Assembly (NCBI GenBank): GCA_018340375.1
Contig: JAFFJZ010000053.1
Coordinates: forward strand, 1,426,001-1,490,000
Origin: Gonatopus flavifemur
Taxonomy: Eukaryota; Arthropoda; Insecta; Hymenoptera; Dryinidae
Length of the DNA stretch: 64,000 nt
Reading direction: 5' to 3'
Part shown: positions 48,469 through 60,260 of the stretch, piece after piece
Layout: each line of letters starts with the position of its first letter
Position numbering within the stretch: position 1 is the stretch's first letter
Position numbers and translations under genes: made by a program
The notes under the pieces: generated by a model
Databases searched by the model: none
What the model saw: the letters and a program-made list of their open reading frames with translations, nothing else
What the model was told of the DNA's origin: nothing

Positions 48469-51350
48469 TTATTGGACGTTTTCGATGGTATCAACTGAAA
48501 GAAAATCATCTCGTTGTAGACCGGTTGAGAAAATTAAATGATCTATTGAATGTGAGAGTTTCCGGCGGGGATGTGGGTTGGAATGTTCGCAGGCTTTGAC
48601 AGGATTTACATGTGGAACAATAAGTCTGCTCTTATACGCTGTTACGGATCCAATATCTGAACGAATCAATCCGAATTTCGAGAGAAAAAATTATTGGACG
48701 TTTTCGATGGTATCAGCTGGAAGAAAATCATCCCGTTGTATACCGGTTGAGGAAGTTGAATGATTTAGTGAATGTGAGAGTTCCCGGCGGGAAATGCGGG
48801 TTGAAATGTTCGTGGGCTCTGACAGGATTTACATGTGGAACAATAAGTCTGCTCTTATACGCTGTTACGGATCCAATATCTAAACAAATCAATCCGAATT
48901 TCGAGAAAAAAAATTATTGGACGTTTTCGATTGTATCAGCTGGAAGTAAATCATCCCGTTGTATACCGGTTGAGAAAATTAAATGATTTATTGATCGTGA
49001 GAGTTTCTGACGGGGATGTGGGTTGGAATGTTCGTGGGCTTTGACAGGATTTACATGTGGAACAATAAGTCTGCTCTTATACGCTGTTACGAATACAATA
49101 TCTGAACGAACCAATCCGAATTTCGAGAAAAAAAATTATTGGACGTTTTCGATGGTATCAGCTGGAAGAGAATCATCCCGTTGTATACCGGTTGAGGAAA
49201 TTAAATGATTTATTGAACGTGCGAGTTTCTGACGGGAAATGCGGGTTGGAATGTTCGTGGGCTATGACAGGATTTACATGTTGAACAATGAGTCTGCTCT
49301 TATACGCTGTTACGAATCCAATATCTGAACGAATCAATCCGAATTTCGAGGAAAAAAATTATTGAACGTTTTCGATGGTATCAGCTGGAAGAAAATCATC
49401 ACGTCGTATCCCGGTTGAGGAAGTTAAATGATTCATTGAATGTGAGAGTTTCCGGCGGGGATGTGGGTTGGAATGTTCGTGGGCTTGGACAGGATTTACA
49501 TGTTGAACAATAAGTCTGCTCTTATACGCTGTTACGAATCCAATATCTGAACGAATCAATCCGAATTTTGAGAAAAAAAATTATTGGACGTTTTCGATGG
49601 TATCAACTGAAAGAAAATCATCTCGTTGTAGACCGGTTGTGAAAATTAAATGATCTATTGAATGTGAGAGTTTCCGGCGGGGATGTGGGTTGGAATGTTC
49701 GCGGGCTTTGACAGGATTTACATGTGGAACAATAAGTCTGCTCTTATACGCTGTTACGGATCCAATATCTGAACGAATCAATCCGAATTTCGAGAGAAAA
49801 AATTATTGGACGTTTTCGATGGTATCAGCTGGAAGAAAATCATCCCGTTGTATACCGGTTGAGGAAGTTGAATGATTTAGTGAATGTGAGAGTTCCCGGC
49901 GGGAAATGCGGGTTGAAATGTTCGTGGGCTCTGACAGGATTTACATGTGGAACAATAAGTCTGCTCTTATACGCTGTTACGGATCCAATATCTAAACAAA
50001 TCAATCCGAATTTCGAGAAAAAAAATTATTGGACGTTTTCGATTGTATCAGCTGGAAGTAAATCATCCCGTTGTATACCGGTTGAGAAAATTAAATGATT
50101 CATTGATCGTGAGAGTTTCTGACGGGGATGTGGGTTGGAATGTTCGTGGGCTTTGACAGGATTCACATGTGGAACAATAACTCTGCTCTTATACGCTGTT
50201 ACGAATACAATATCTGAACGAACCAATCCGAATTTCGAGAAAAAAAATTATTGGACGTTTTCGATGGTATCAGCTGGAAGAGAATCATCCCGTTGTATAC
50301 CGGTTGAGGAAATTAAATGATTTATTGAACGTGCGAGTTTCTGACGGGAAATGCGGGTTGGAATGTTCGTGGGCTATGACAGGATTTACATGTTGAACAA
50401 TGAGTCTGCTCTTATACGCTGTTACGAATCCAATATCTGAACGAATCAATCCGAATTTCGAGGAAAAAAATTATTGAACGTTTTCGATGGTATCAGCTGG
50501 AAGAAAATCATCACGTCGTATCCCGGTTGAGAAAGTTAAATGATTCATTGAATGTGAGAGTTTCCGGCGGGGATGTGGGTTGGAATGTTCGTGGGCTTGG
50601 ACAGGATTTACATGTTGAACAATAAGTCTGCTCTTATACGCTGTTACGAATCCAATATCTGAACGAATCAATCCGAATTTTGAGAAAAAAAATTATTGGA
50701 CGTTTTCGATGGTATCAACTGAAAGAAAATCATCTCGTTGTAGACCGGTTGTGAAAATTAAATGATCTATTGAATGTGAGAGTTTCCGGCGGGGATGTGG
50801 GTTGGAATGTTCGCGGGCTTTGACAGGATTTACATGTGGAACAATAAGTCTGCTCTTATACGCTGTTACGGATCCAATATATGAACGAATCAATCCGAAT
50901 TTCGAGAGAAAAAATTATTGGACGTTTTCGATGGTATCAGCTGGAAGAAAATCATCCCGTTGTATACCGGTTGAGGAAGTTGAATGATTTAGTGAATGTG
51001 AGAGTTTCTGACGGGGATGTGGGTTGGAATGTTCGTGGGCTTTGACAGGATTTACATGTGGAACAATAAGTCTGCTCTTATACGCTGTTACGAATACAAT
51101 ATCTGAACGAACCAATCCGAATTTCGAGAAAAAAAATTATTGGACGTTTTCGATGGTATCAGCTGGAAGAGAATCATCCCGTTGTATACCGGTTGAGGAA
51201 ATTGAATGATTTATTGAACGTGCGAGTTTCTGACGGGAAATGCGGGTTGGAATGTTCGTGGGCTATGACAGGATTTACATGTTGAACAATGAGTCTGCTC
51301 TTATACGCTGTTACGAATCCAATATCTGAACGAATCAATCCGAATTTCGA
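48469..51350 (+). repeat. Five-unit higher-order repeat (1,112 bp), about 2.6 copies
   Basis: The same order of unit variants recurs at 48469, 49581 and 50693, 1,112 bp apart (five units). The third copy is missing one unit: near 51006 the sequence passes from one unit's GTGAATGTGAGAG directly into the TTTCTGACGGGGATG of the unit after next. Confidence 0.85.
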
Positions 51351-54300
51351 GGAAAAAAATTATTGAACGTTTTCGATGGTATCAGCTGGAAGAAAATCAT
51401 CCCGTTGTATACCGGTTGAGAAAATTAAATGATTTATTGAATGTGAGAGTTTCTGACGGGAAATGCGGGTTGAAATGTTCGTGGGCTTTGACAGGATTCA
51501 CATATGGAACCATAAGTCTGCTCTTATACGCTGTTACGGATCCAATATCTGAACGAATCAATCCGAATTTCGAGAAAAAAAATTATTGAACGTTTTCGAT
51601 GGTATCAGCTGGAAGAGAATCATCACGTTGTATCCCGGTTGAGAAAGTTAAATGATTCATTGAATGTGAGAGTTTCCGGCGGGGATGTGGGTTGAAATGT
51701 TCGTGGGCTTTGACAGGATTTACATGTTGAACAATAAGTCCGCTCTTATACGCTGTTACGAATACAATATCTGAACGAACCAATCCGAATTTCGAGAAAA
51801 AAAATTATTGAACGTTTTCGATGGTATCAGCTGGAAGAAAATCATTACGTTGTATCCCGGTTGAGCAAGTTGAATGATTTATTGAATGTGAGAGTTTCCG
51901 GCGGGGATGTGGGTTGAAATGTTCGTGAGCTTTGACAGGATTTACATGTGGAACAATAAGTCTGCTCTTATACGCTGTTACGAATCCAATATCTGAACGA
52001 ACCAATCCGAATTTCGAGAAAAAAAATTATTGGACGTTTTCGATGGTATCAGCTGGAAGAGAATCATCCCGTTGTATACCGGTTGAGGAAATTAAATGAT
52101 TTATTGAACGTGCGAGTTTCTGACGGGAAATGCGGGTTGGAATGTTCGTGGGCTATGACAGGATTTACATGTTGAACAATGAGTCTGCTCTTATACGCTG
52201 TTACGGATCCAATATCTGAACGAATCAATCCGAATTTCGAGAGAAAAAATTATTGGACGTTTTCGATGGTATCAGCTGGAAGAAAATCATCCCGTTGTAT
52301 ACCGGTTGAGGAAGTTGAATGATTTAGTGAATGTGAGAGTTTCCGGCGGGAAATGCGGGTTGAAATGTTCGTGGGGTCTGACAGGATTTACATGTGGAAC
52401 AATAAGTCTGCTCTTATACGCTGTTACGGATCCAATATCTAAACAAATCAATCTGAATTTCGAGGAAAAAAATTATTGGACGTTTTCGATGGTATCAGCT
52501 GGAAGAAAATCATCCCGTTGTATACAGGTTGAGAAAATGAAATGATTCATTGAACGTGAGACTTTCTGACGGGAAATGCGGGTTGAAATGTTCGTGGGCT
52601 TCGACAGGATTCACATGTTGAACAATAAGTCTGCTCTTATACGCTGTTACGGATCCAATATCTAAACAAATCAATCCGAATTTCGAGAAAAAAAATTATT
52701 GGACGTTTTCGATGGTATCAGCTGGAAGAAAATCATCCCGTTGTATACCGGTTGAGGAAGTTGAATGATTTAGTGAATGTGAGAGTTTCCGGCGGGAAAT
52801 GCGGGTTGAAATGTTCGTGGGCTTTGACAGGGTTTACATGTTGAACAATAAGTCTGCTCTTATACGCTGTTACGAATCTGATATCTGAACGAATCAATCC
52901 GAATTTCGAGGAAAAAAATTATTGAACGTTTTCGATGGTATCAGCTGGAAGAAAATCATCACGTTGTATCCCGGTTGAGAAAGTTGAATGATTTATTGGA
53001 TGTGAGGGTTTCTGACGGGAAATGCGGGTTGAAATGTTCGTGGGCTTTGACAGGGTTTACATGTTGAACAATAAGTCTGCTCTTATACGCTGTTACGAAT
53101 CCAATATCTGAACGAATCAATCCGAATTCCGAGAAAAAAAATTATTGAACGTTTTCGATGGTATCAGCTGGAAGAGAATCATCACGTTGTATCCCGGTCG
53201 AGAAAGTTAAATGATTCTTTGAATGTGAGAGTTTCCGGCGGGGATGTGGGTTGAAATGTTCGTGGGCTTTGACAGGGTTTACATGTTGAACAATAAGTCT
53301 GCTCTTATACGCTGTTACGAATCCAATATCTGAACAAACCAATCCGAATTTCGAGAAAAAAAATTATTGGACGTTTTCGATGGTATCAGCTGGGAGAAAA
53401 TGATCCCGTTGTATACCGGTTGAGAAAGTTGAATGATTTAGTGAATGTGAGAGTTTCCGGCGGGAAATGCGGGTTGAAATGTTCGTGGGCTCTGACAGGA
53501 TTTACATGTGGAACAATAAGTCTGCTCTTATACGCTGTGACGAATCCAATATCTGAACGAACCAATCCGAATTTCGAGAAAAAAAATTATTGGACGTTTT
53601 CGATGGTATCAGCTGGAAGAAAATCATCCCGTTGTATACAGGTTGAGAAAATGAAATGATTCATTGAACCTGAGACTTTCTGACGGGAAATGCGGGTTGA
53701 AATGTTCGTGGGCTCTGACAGGATTCACATGTGGAACAATAAGTCTGCTCTTATACGCTGTTACGGATCCAATATCTAAACAAATCAATCCGAATTTCGA
53801 GAAAAAAAATTATTGGACGTTTTCGATGGTATGAGCTGAAAGAAAATCATCTCGTTGTATACCGGTTGAGGAAATTAAATGATTCATTGAACGTGAGAGT
53901 TTCTGACGGGAAATGCGGGTTGGAATGTTCGTGGGCTTTGACAGGGTTTACATGTTGAACAATGAGTCCGCTCTTATACGCTGTTACGAATACAATATCT
54001 TTACGAACCAATCCGAATTTCGAGAAAAAAAATTATTGGACGTTTTCGATGGTATCAGCTGGAAGAAAATCATCCCGTTGTATACCGGTTGAGAAAATTA
54101 AATGATTTATTGAATGTGAGAGTTTCTGACGGGAAATGCGGGTTGAAATGTTCGTGGGCTCTGACAGCATTTACATGTGGAACAATAAGTCTGCTCTTAT
54201 ACGCTGTTACGGATCCAATATCTAAACAAATCAATCCGAATTTCGAGAAAAAAAATTATTGGACGTTTTCGATGGTATCAGCCGGAAGAAAATCATCCCG

Positions 54301-54379
54301 TTGTATACCGGTTGAGAAAGTTGAATGATATATTGAATGTGAGAATTTCTGACGGGAAATGCGGGTTGAAATGTCCGTG

Positions 54380-54508
54380 ACACATATATGGGGCATATAT
54401 GGGTCATATATAGGGCATATATGGGTCATATATGGGGCATATATGGTCATATATGTTTTGTGGGAATCATATATGGATCATATATGGGTCATATATGATT
54501 CATTTCCA
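54380..54508. repeat. ATATATG minisatellite at the satellite edge
   Basis: Repeats of GGGCATATATGGGTCATATAT type begin immediately where the 222-bp satellite ends. The end of the stretch resembles 14872-14890. Confidence 0.82.
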
Positions 54509-54513
54509 CTAGG

Positions 54514-55454
54514 GATATCTGATGTGAATATTATGAGAGAATTCAGTGGATTTTGTTGGAACTTTCGGATGAGGGCCAAATCAACGAAAAGACAAATCAA
54601 CGAAATCAGTGTTTGAAAAGAGAAAGTGTGACGTATCTCCCTTTTCAACCAACTTTCCGTTGATTTGGTTTTTCGTTGATTTGGCCCCCATCCGAACTTT
54701 CCATTCAAAGAATCACATTTCATTCAAAGTTCCTTGAGATGGGAGGGAATGTTATAGGATAAAACCCTTTATATCTCCGATTTTCAATTTTAGGATTTTC
54801 CATCGATTTGCATTTGGTATTCGAATTGGAGGACGTCCATATGGTATGCATGGATGAAATAGCGATTCAAATGCATTCTATTGATACTTTTTCATCGGAA
54901 TCCATTAGGATATCCAATATAAATATTGTCAAAGAATTTATTGGTTTTCATTGGAACTTCCCATTGAAAGAACGACATTTCATCAAAAGTTTTTCTAAAT
55001 GAGAGAGAATTTGATTGAATACAAATTCACGACCACGGCGATTTTCCATGGATTTGCATGCGATATTCCAATAATTGAAGGATGTCTATATTACATGTAT
55101 GCATTGAATAGCAATTCAAAATCTTTTTACTGATATTTTCTATCGGAATCGATTGGGATATCCGATATAAATATTCTGACAGAATTCATTGGATTTTATT
55201 GGAACTTTTCATTGAAAGCATTACATTCGATTCGAAGTTTCCCAAAATAGAAAAGAATTTGATTGAATAAGAAATCACGAGTACGGCGCGGCGTTTTCCA
55301 TCAAGTTGCATTTATTCTCTCAATTGAACGACATCCATATGACATGTATTCATGACATAGCAGTTTCCAATCTTCTTATTGATGTTTTCAGCGGAATTCA
55401 TCGGGATATCCAATATAAATATTGTGAAATAATCTATTTGCATCTTATTGGTTG
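54514..55454 (+). repeat. 247-bp degenerate tandem repeat, about 3.5 units
   Basis: The word GGATATCC(A/G)ATATAAATATT recurs at about 54908, 55157 and 55401, with an earlier relative at 54514. Each unit contains GAATTCATTGGATTTTATTG and a CGGCG..TTTTCCAT segment. A MITE at 54567-54693 lengthens the first interval. Confidence 0.82.
54567..54693. mobile_element. 127-bp MITE with 8-bp target duplication
   Basis: Terminal inverted repeats GGATGAGGGCCAAATCAACG and CGTTGATTTGGCCCCCATCC, flanked by GAACTTTC at 54559-54566 and 54694-54701. The 8-bp duplication suits hAT, P or Merlin; the family is unresolved. Confidence 0.92.
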
Positions 55455-55488
55455 AATTATTCATCATTGTGAGAGAGGGGGTGGAGTT

Positions 55489-58137
55489 TTGATAGCGGTG
55501 AAGAGTGTCATTCCTAGTTTTGAGCTGTTCTCTGTACATACAAACGTTGAGCATCTGTTCATTAAGGCAAGATTGGGAATCTCGGATGTGATTTTTGGAG
55601 CCGTCTATATCCCACCATCATCACCTGCGCATCTCTACGAAGATCACTGTAAGAGTGTGGAAGTTATTCTGAGTGCCCATCAGGATCTTTCTTTTTACCT
55701 TTACGGTGACTATAATTTACCGCATGCTTCCTGGCGTATGTCTTGCGCTGAATTATCGTGTGACTTACGTCCTGGAGCATCTTGTAATGAAGTTCAATCA
55801 GTTCAGTTTATTTGTGAATATTTTAATTTTTCTAATTTAATCTTAAAAAGTGATATTTGTAATGCTTTCGGGGTCATGCTTGACCTGCTGTTCACAAATG
55901 ATATTTCTCTAGTTACGAGGTTATCTACTGAATCTCTTCTAGCTTGTGATATTCATCATCCTCCTATTGTTTCTACGCTGAGTATGGATGTAGTTAAGTT
56001 TCTTCCTAGTAACAGTGTTTCTCGTTATAATTTCCGTTTAGGTGATTATACTGCTATTTGTAATTATTTTAATCAAATTCCTTGGGACTCACTACTTGAA
56101 GGTTTGTCTGTTGATGATGCGACTGAGTGCCTATATGAACATATGTACCATGCTATTGATTTGTATGTTCCTAAGTGTTATTATCGCGGATCTAATTATC
56201 CTAGGTGGTTTTCACCCCAGTTGATTGATCTAATACGAGCAAAGAAAGTGGCGCATCGTACGTATAAAATCTCTAATTTGTTGCAAGATTACATTATTTT
56301 CTCCGATTTGCGTTCTCAACGTAAAAATCTAGTATATAAATGTTACAATGACTACGTTAGGTCAACTGAATTGCAGATCGCTGATAATGTAAAAGGCTTT
56401 TGGAACTTTGTCAACTCACACCGATCCGATAATGCTATTCCTAACAACATGTTTCTAGATGGCGTTTCAGTTAGTTCTGGGCGTGAAATTTCAGATCTGT
56501 TTGCTACTCACTTTGAATCTGTTTATGTTTATCCCAACGATCTGTTGCCTGATTTCGTATCTAATTTTCAATTGGATATTTCCGATCTTCATATTAACAT
56601 TGGGGAAATATTTCTTGGGATCAATTCTCTAAGCATCAATAAAGGACCTGGGGATGACGGTATTCCTCCTTTATTCCTAAAATCTTGCAGCTATATATTA
56701 TCACGACCCTTATGGCTAATCTTCAATGCTTCCTTATCTTCAGGTCATTTTCCATCTCGCTGGAAAAATAGTCTGATTATACCGATTTTCAAGGCTGGCA
56801 GCAGATCTGATGTGAGAAACTATAGACCAATATCAATTATAAGCGTGATTCCAAAATTATTTGAATCTTTAGTAACTGATAAATTATCTCCTCTATGTTC
56901 TAGCATCTTCTCTGACATGCAACATGGCTTTGTGCCTGGTCGCTCAACAGGCACCAATTTGTCTATTTATTGTAATTATGTTTCGAGGGTTCTGGATGAT
57001 AACAGTCAAGTTGATACTGTTTATACGGATTTCACCAAAGCCTTCGACACTGTTGATCATAACGTTCTTTTATCTAAATTAAATCATCTTGGTTTCCGTG
57101 GTAATATTCTTATTTGGATAAGGAGCTATTTGATGAATCGAACCCAAACTGTCAAAATTAAAAACTTTACCTCAAGAACTATCAATGTTTGCTCAGGCGT
57201 TCCGCAAGGGTCGCATTTGGGACCACTGCTTTTTACACTTTTTATTAATGATATTGGCAACAACTTCAAATTTGCGAAGCATTTAATTTTTGCGGATGAT
57301 TTGAAATTGTTCATGAAAATTTCGTCATACGCTGATGCCATTGCTCTGCAGTCGGATTTGTATGAATTGGAATCATGGTGTTCCTTGAATAAATTGAAGC
57401 TGAATATAGTGAAATGTAAAGTTATGAGACTGTCGCGCAAATTGCAGCCCATTACCTTCTCTTATGAGTTGAGTGGCTCAAGCTTGGAGGTTGTGCAGAA
57501 TATGCTCGATTTAGGTATTACGTTCGATTCCAAGCTTAATTTTACTTTTCACTATCATAATGTGGTGAACACAGCTATGAAGCAGCTCGGTTTTTTGAAG
57601 CGTATGTCTGCTGACTTCAAGGAGCCCTCAACATTGATAACGTTATACAATGCTCTCGTGAGACCTAACTTAGAATACGCGACTCACATTTGGTCTCCTC
57701 ATCATGACAAATATTGTAAACTTATCGAGAGAGTTCAGCATAGATTTTTACGATTTTTGGCTTTCAAAAATCATACCCCCATGGCTATATCCTGCCATGA
57801 TTATGGTCCGTTGATGGGGTTGTTCAACATGAACACTCTCGAAACTCGTAGAATGATCAATGATTTGGTATTCATTTTCAAAATAATCAATGGTCAAATC
57901 AATTGCCCTGAACTTCTCTCTCTCTTAAATTTCAATGTACCCTCCAGGTCTCTTAGGAACCCATTACTTTTCAATGTTCCTATGTTTAAGTCGCAATTCT
58001 TTTATACTGACCCAGTAAATCGAATTTGTTGTTTAGCAAATACTTATAGAGATGAGTTGGATTTCTTTTCTGGATCAGTTTCAGTATTCAAGACTTCTGT
58101 CTCTAGAGCATGTTCTAGTAGGTGTGTGAGATTGTAA
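55489..58137 (+). CDS. Endonuclease (partial)-reverse transcriptase, LINE A copy 3
   Basis: Unbroken 882-codon frame. Residues about 1-165 are the C-terminal half of the AP-type endonuclease (AVYIPPSSP, GDYNLPHASW, LACDIHHPPIV); then a linker (QLIDLIRAKKVAHRTYKI), and the RT from about 390: NSLIIPIFKAG, NYRPISIISVIPKLFESL, FVPGRST, YTDFTKAFDTVDHNVL, GVPQGSHLGPLLFTLFINDI and FADDLKLF. The C-terminal region carries LVRPNLEYATHIWSPHHD and ends RCVRL. RT would copy the element RNA at a nicked target. The true N-terminus is missing because of 5' truncation, so the M at 55489 is just the first available start and the copy is not autonomous. Lack of any stop implies a recent insertion. Confidence 0.93.
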   Translation: MIAVKSVIPSFELFSVHTNVEHLFIKARLGISDVIFGAVYIPPSSPAHLYEDHCKSVEVILSAHQDLSFYLYGDYNLPHASWRMSCAELSCDLRPGASCNEVQSVQFICEYFNFSNLILKSDICNAFGVMLDLLFTNDISLVTRLSTESLLACDIHHPPIVSTLSMDVVKFLPSNSVSRYNFRLGDYTAICNYFNQIPWDSLLEGLSVDDATECLYEHMYHAIDLYVPKCYYRGSNYPRWFSPQLIDLIRAKKVAHRTYKISNLLQDYIIFSDLRSQRKNLVYKCYNDYVRSTELQIADNVKGFWNFVNSHRSDNAIPNNMFLDGVSVSSGREISDLFATHFESVYVYPNDLLPDFVSNFQLDISDLHINIGEIFLGINSLSINKGPGDDGIPPLFLKSCSYILSRPLWLIFNASLSSGHFPSRWKNSLIIPIFKAGSRSDVRNYRPISIISVIPKLFESLVTDKLSPLCSSIFSDMQHGFVPGRSTGTNLSIYCNYVSRVLDDNSQVDTVYTDFTKAFDTVDHNVLLSKLNHLGFRGNILIWIRSYLMNRTQTVKIKNFTSRTINVCSGVPQGSHLGPLLFTLFINDIGNNFKFAKHLIFADDLKLFMKISSYADAIALQSDLYELESWCSLNKLKLNIVKCKVMRLSRKLQPITFSYELSGSSLEVVQNMLDLGITFDSKLNFTFHYHNVVNTAMKQLGFLKRMSADFKEPSTLITLYNALVRPNLEYATHIWSPHHDKYCKLIERVQHRFLRFLAFKNHTPMAISCHDYGPLMGLFNMNTLETRRMINDLVFIFKIINGQINCPELLSLLNFNVPSRSLRNPLLFNVPMFKSQFFYTDPVNRICCLANTYRDELDFFSGSVSVFKTSVSRACSSRCVRL

Positions 58138-58312
58138 TATTCTTATACTCGTTATTTATCCTGTACAGGATGTTATATTTTGTACTATGTCTTTTTGTAA
58201 TCCGTCTGTTCACTTTATATGATTTCTTTTTTTTTATTCTTATTTTATCTGTTAAATTTTCACTGTATTGTATCAATAATTTGGTCACTAAAGGGCGTTA
58301 TTGCCCGTTGAA

Positions 58313-58342
<30 letters not shown>
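58138..58342 (+). other. LINE A 3' UTR and tail
   Basis: Contains the 14-bp palindrome ATCCTGTACAGGAT near 58158, the hairpin GGGCGTTATTGCCC at about 58293 and then the AATA-type tail. Such terminal hairpins often guide RT recognition of LINE RNA; that role is inferred here. Confidence 0.7.
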
Positions 58343-58343
<1 letters not shown>

Positions 58344-58417
58344 ATTATTCAACAGAAATGTGAGATTGGTCGATCCCACACCCGTGTAATTCCGTTAGGA
58401 TCCAAGGACAGCTATGA

Positions 58418-58644
58418 GGTAGGGGTCAATAGGCCCGGAAGTAAATAGTCCCGAAAGGCAATTGTCCATAATAAAATAGCCCCGAAAGAAATTACGCCCG
58501 GACAAACCCCACGTGTTTCCAGCCGTGCTCCAGTCGCCGTAATAGTTACCAATTTGTTTTCGGGGCTAATTTCATTCGGGACTATTTCATTATGGACAAT
58601 TGCCTTTCGGGACTATTTCTTTTCGGGCCTATTGACCTCTACCC
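58418..58644. mobile_element. 227-bp MITE with 8-bp target duplication
   Basis: Long terminal inverted repeats GGTAGGGGTCAATAGGCCCG and CGGGCCTATTGACCTCTACC, extending inward through GGCAATTGTCCATAAT. Flanked by AGCTATGA at 58410-58417 and 58645-58652. Confidence 0.92.
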
Positions 58645-58747
58645 AGCTATGAACCCTGAACATCCAATCAACAAAAATTTAATGTCATAAATTCCAAGTA
58701 CAACAAAATGCAAATAAGCAGAACTGATCGATCGGTAGAAATAGGTT

Positions 58748-58912
58748 GGGGGTCTTTTTGCCGAAAAAGTTTTTCGCCGAATAAACTTAATTCGACAATC
58801 GCTAGTCATTTCTAGAGATCACTACGAAATCTCCTAGTGATTTCTAGAGGTGACTATCGATTGTCAAATTACAGTGTATTCGGCGAAAAACGTTTTCGGC
58901 GAAAAGACCCCC
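58748..58912. mobile_element. 165-bp MITE with GGGGGTC termini
   Basis: Ends GGGGGTCTTTTTGCCGAAAA and TTCGGCGAAAAGACCCCC. The interior has two direct copies of AGTGATTTCTAGAG type. No clear target duplication. Confidence 0.83.
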
Positions 58913-60006
58913 TACCGTAAGAACAAAATATTTCCATCTCTCTCTGTCACTGATTCACCAGAAGATAATCGAACGCAACTTCATTTGTTTATGACACTCC
59001 GGTACATGTGTGACGTTTCTTTCAAAGACCCTATCGCGTTGATATATGATGATATCGTAAATTGAAGAATTTATCCTCAAATATGCTTTTCGCTCGTCGG
59101 AAGACCAAGGTTCAGGTTTTCTAGGTTGAGGAACGCGGGTCACAGATTATTGACATTAAAATAACAAGACAAGTTTTAAATATTAATAAACCAAATTGAC
59201 ATTTATTGAAGCACTTTTTCATTACAAAAGATTCGAACCGGTCGGTTTGCGAATAAACAAGAGCAAAATTGAAGTAAGATTTTGACAATATCATACAGAC
59301 TAGGAATATTTACAGTTTGAGAACCCTAAGTCGACTATTCCTAACGTGTGCACACGTGTTCTGCGCGAAGATGTTGAATGGTTGGAAATTCGACCGGATC
59401 CAACGGAAACAAAGCGTATAGACTGTTACGCGGTGACTTTGAATAGCATGACAAGGCGTGGTTACAACGGAATAATGCGCGCGGCGATTGTGAACGACCG
59501 ATTCCTCGCGGACCAATCGCGTGGCTCGAAAATCTAAAGTTATCCTAGTGACAAACTAGACTTCGGCCAATGACAAGGCGAACGTGCGTCTCGGAAGGAG
59601 ACCAATCACGTCGCAGATCTAGAGATCCTGAAAGCTAATTGGCTACCGAGTGCCCTGAGGGATTCGGAAGGAATCCGTCCAAGATCTAACGGAAAGTTCA
59701 AGCAATTTGCCTCGTAAGTGCGAGTTCGGCAGTATTTTCAGCCCTGAGAGGGTGGCTGCTATGTAACCCCATGGGCTGGATTTTGCCCCTAATGACGTAG
59801 GAGTATTATCGCCATCCCCGTCATGTCGTGCCCTAACCAGCGTTTACTCTGAGGCAGCGGTTTCTCACCCCCGGCCCTAAATCAAAGCCTAGCTAACGTT
59901 GGATGCAAGCACGCAACGGAATTTAACTATCGCTTTGCTTAGTGGAGTAATTCTCTCACCTCGCAAGATCACCGTTTGTTGCGGATTTTCGGTCGGGATA
60001 GTGAAG
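58913..60006. other. GC-richer unassigned DNA
   Basis: More GC-rich than its surroundings, with CCAATCACGTCGC, CCCCATGGGCTGG and CACCCCCGGCCC words. No domain is seen in short frames. It could be an LTR or part of an old LTR element, but I could not define LTR ends or a primer site. Confidence 0.3.
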
Positions 60007-60252
60007 CAGTGGTCTCAGATTGGATTCGCAAACGTTACGCACACAATTGCAACTGTACGTCAGTGTGAAAAAGAGAGGTATGGTTGCGCGCGCAACCCAG
60101 CATGCTTTCTCTTTTGCTCTCCCGTCAACTATCCGATGAACAATGGAGAAAGCATGCTAGGTTGCGCGCGCAACCATACCCTCTCTTTTTATACACTGAC
60201 GTACAGTTGCATTTGTGTGCGTAACGTTTGCGAGTCCAATCTGAGACCACTG
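60007..60252. mobile_element. 246-bp hAT-like MITE with near-perfect inverted halves
   Basis: Ends CAGTGGTCTCAGATTGGA and TCCAATCTGAGACCACTG. Almost the whole element is an inverted repeat, including GGTTGCGCGCGCAACC on both sides and AGCATGCTTTCTC/GAGAAAGCATGCT. Flanks TAGTGAAG (59999-60006) and TGGTGAAG (60253-60260) are an 8-bp duplication with one mismatch. Confidence 0.9.
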
Positions 60253-60260
60253 TGGTGAAG

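Larger units (their letters stand above)
37046..54379 (+). repeat. 222-bp satellite main array, about 78 units
   Basis: Continuous head-to-tail array with a period of 222-223 bp and high identity between units. Diagnostic variants (ACGGATCC/ACGAATCC, TTTCCGGCGGGGATG/TTTCTGACGGGAAATG, CACATATGG/TACATGTGG, GAGAGAAAAAA) distinguish unit types and reveal higher-order repeats. Because 222 is divisible by three and the unit has few stops, frames of 60-79 codons recur on both strands. They carry no recognisable domain and I do not annotate them as genes. Confidence 0.97.
55464..58342 (+). mobile_element. LINE family A copy 3, 5'-truncated
   Basis: Starts inside the endonuclease region at TCATTGTGAGAGAGGG and ends in an AATAAATA-type tail. 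Target duplication AATTATTCA at 55455-55463 and 58343-58351, inside the 247-bp repeat. The 3' UTR has the same palindrome and hairpin as the other copies. Confidence 0.95.

Noticed and set aside
37629..54328. Dozens of recurring 60-79-codon frames on both strands of the satellite
   Set aside because: The unit length is close to a multiple of three and the unit has few stops, so any frame repeats in every unit. No domain, no start context and no difference in change between codon positions is evident by eye.
37046..54379. CENP-B box in the satellite unit
   Set aside because: I looked for the NTTCGNNNNANNCGGGN pattern. GTTCGTGGGC and CCCGTTGTATACCGG are only partial matches, so no box is claimed.
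37046..54379. CRISPR array
   Set aside because: Units are 222-bp head-to-tail satellite with no alternating unique spacers, in an animal-type genome.
59899..60258. 119-codon frame at 59.9-60.3 kb
   Set aside because: Most of it lies across a MITE with inverted halves and GCGCGC palindromes; repeated peptide words come from the inverted repeat.
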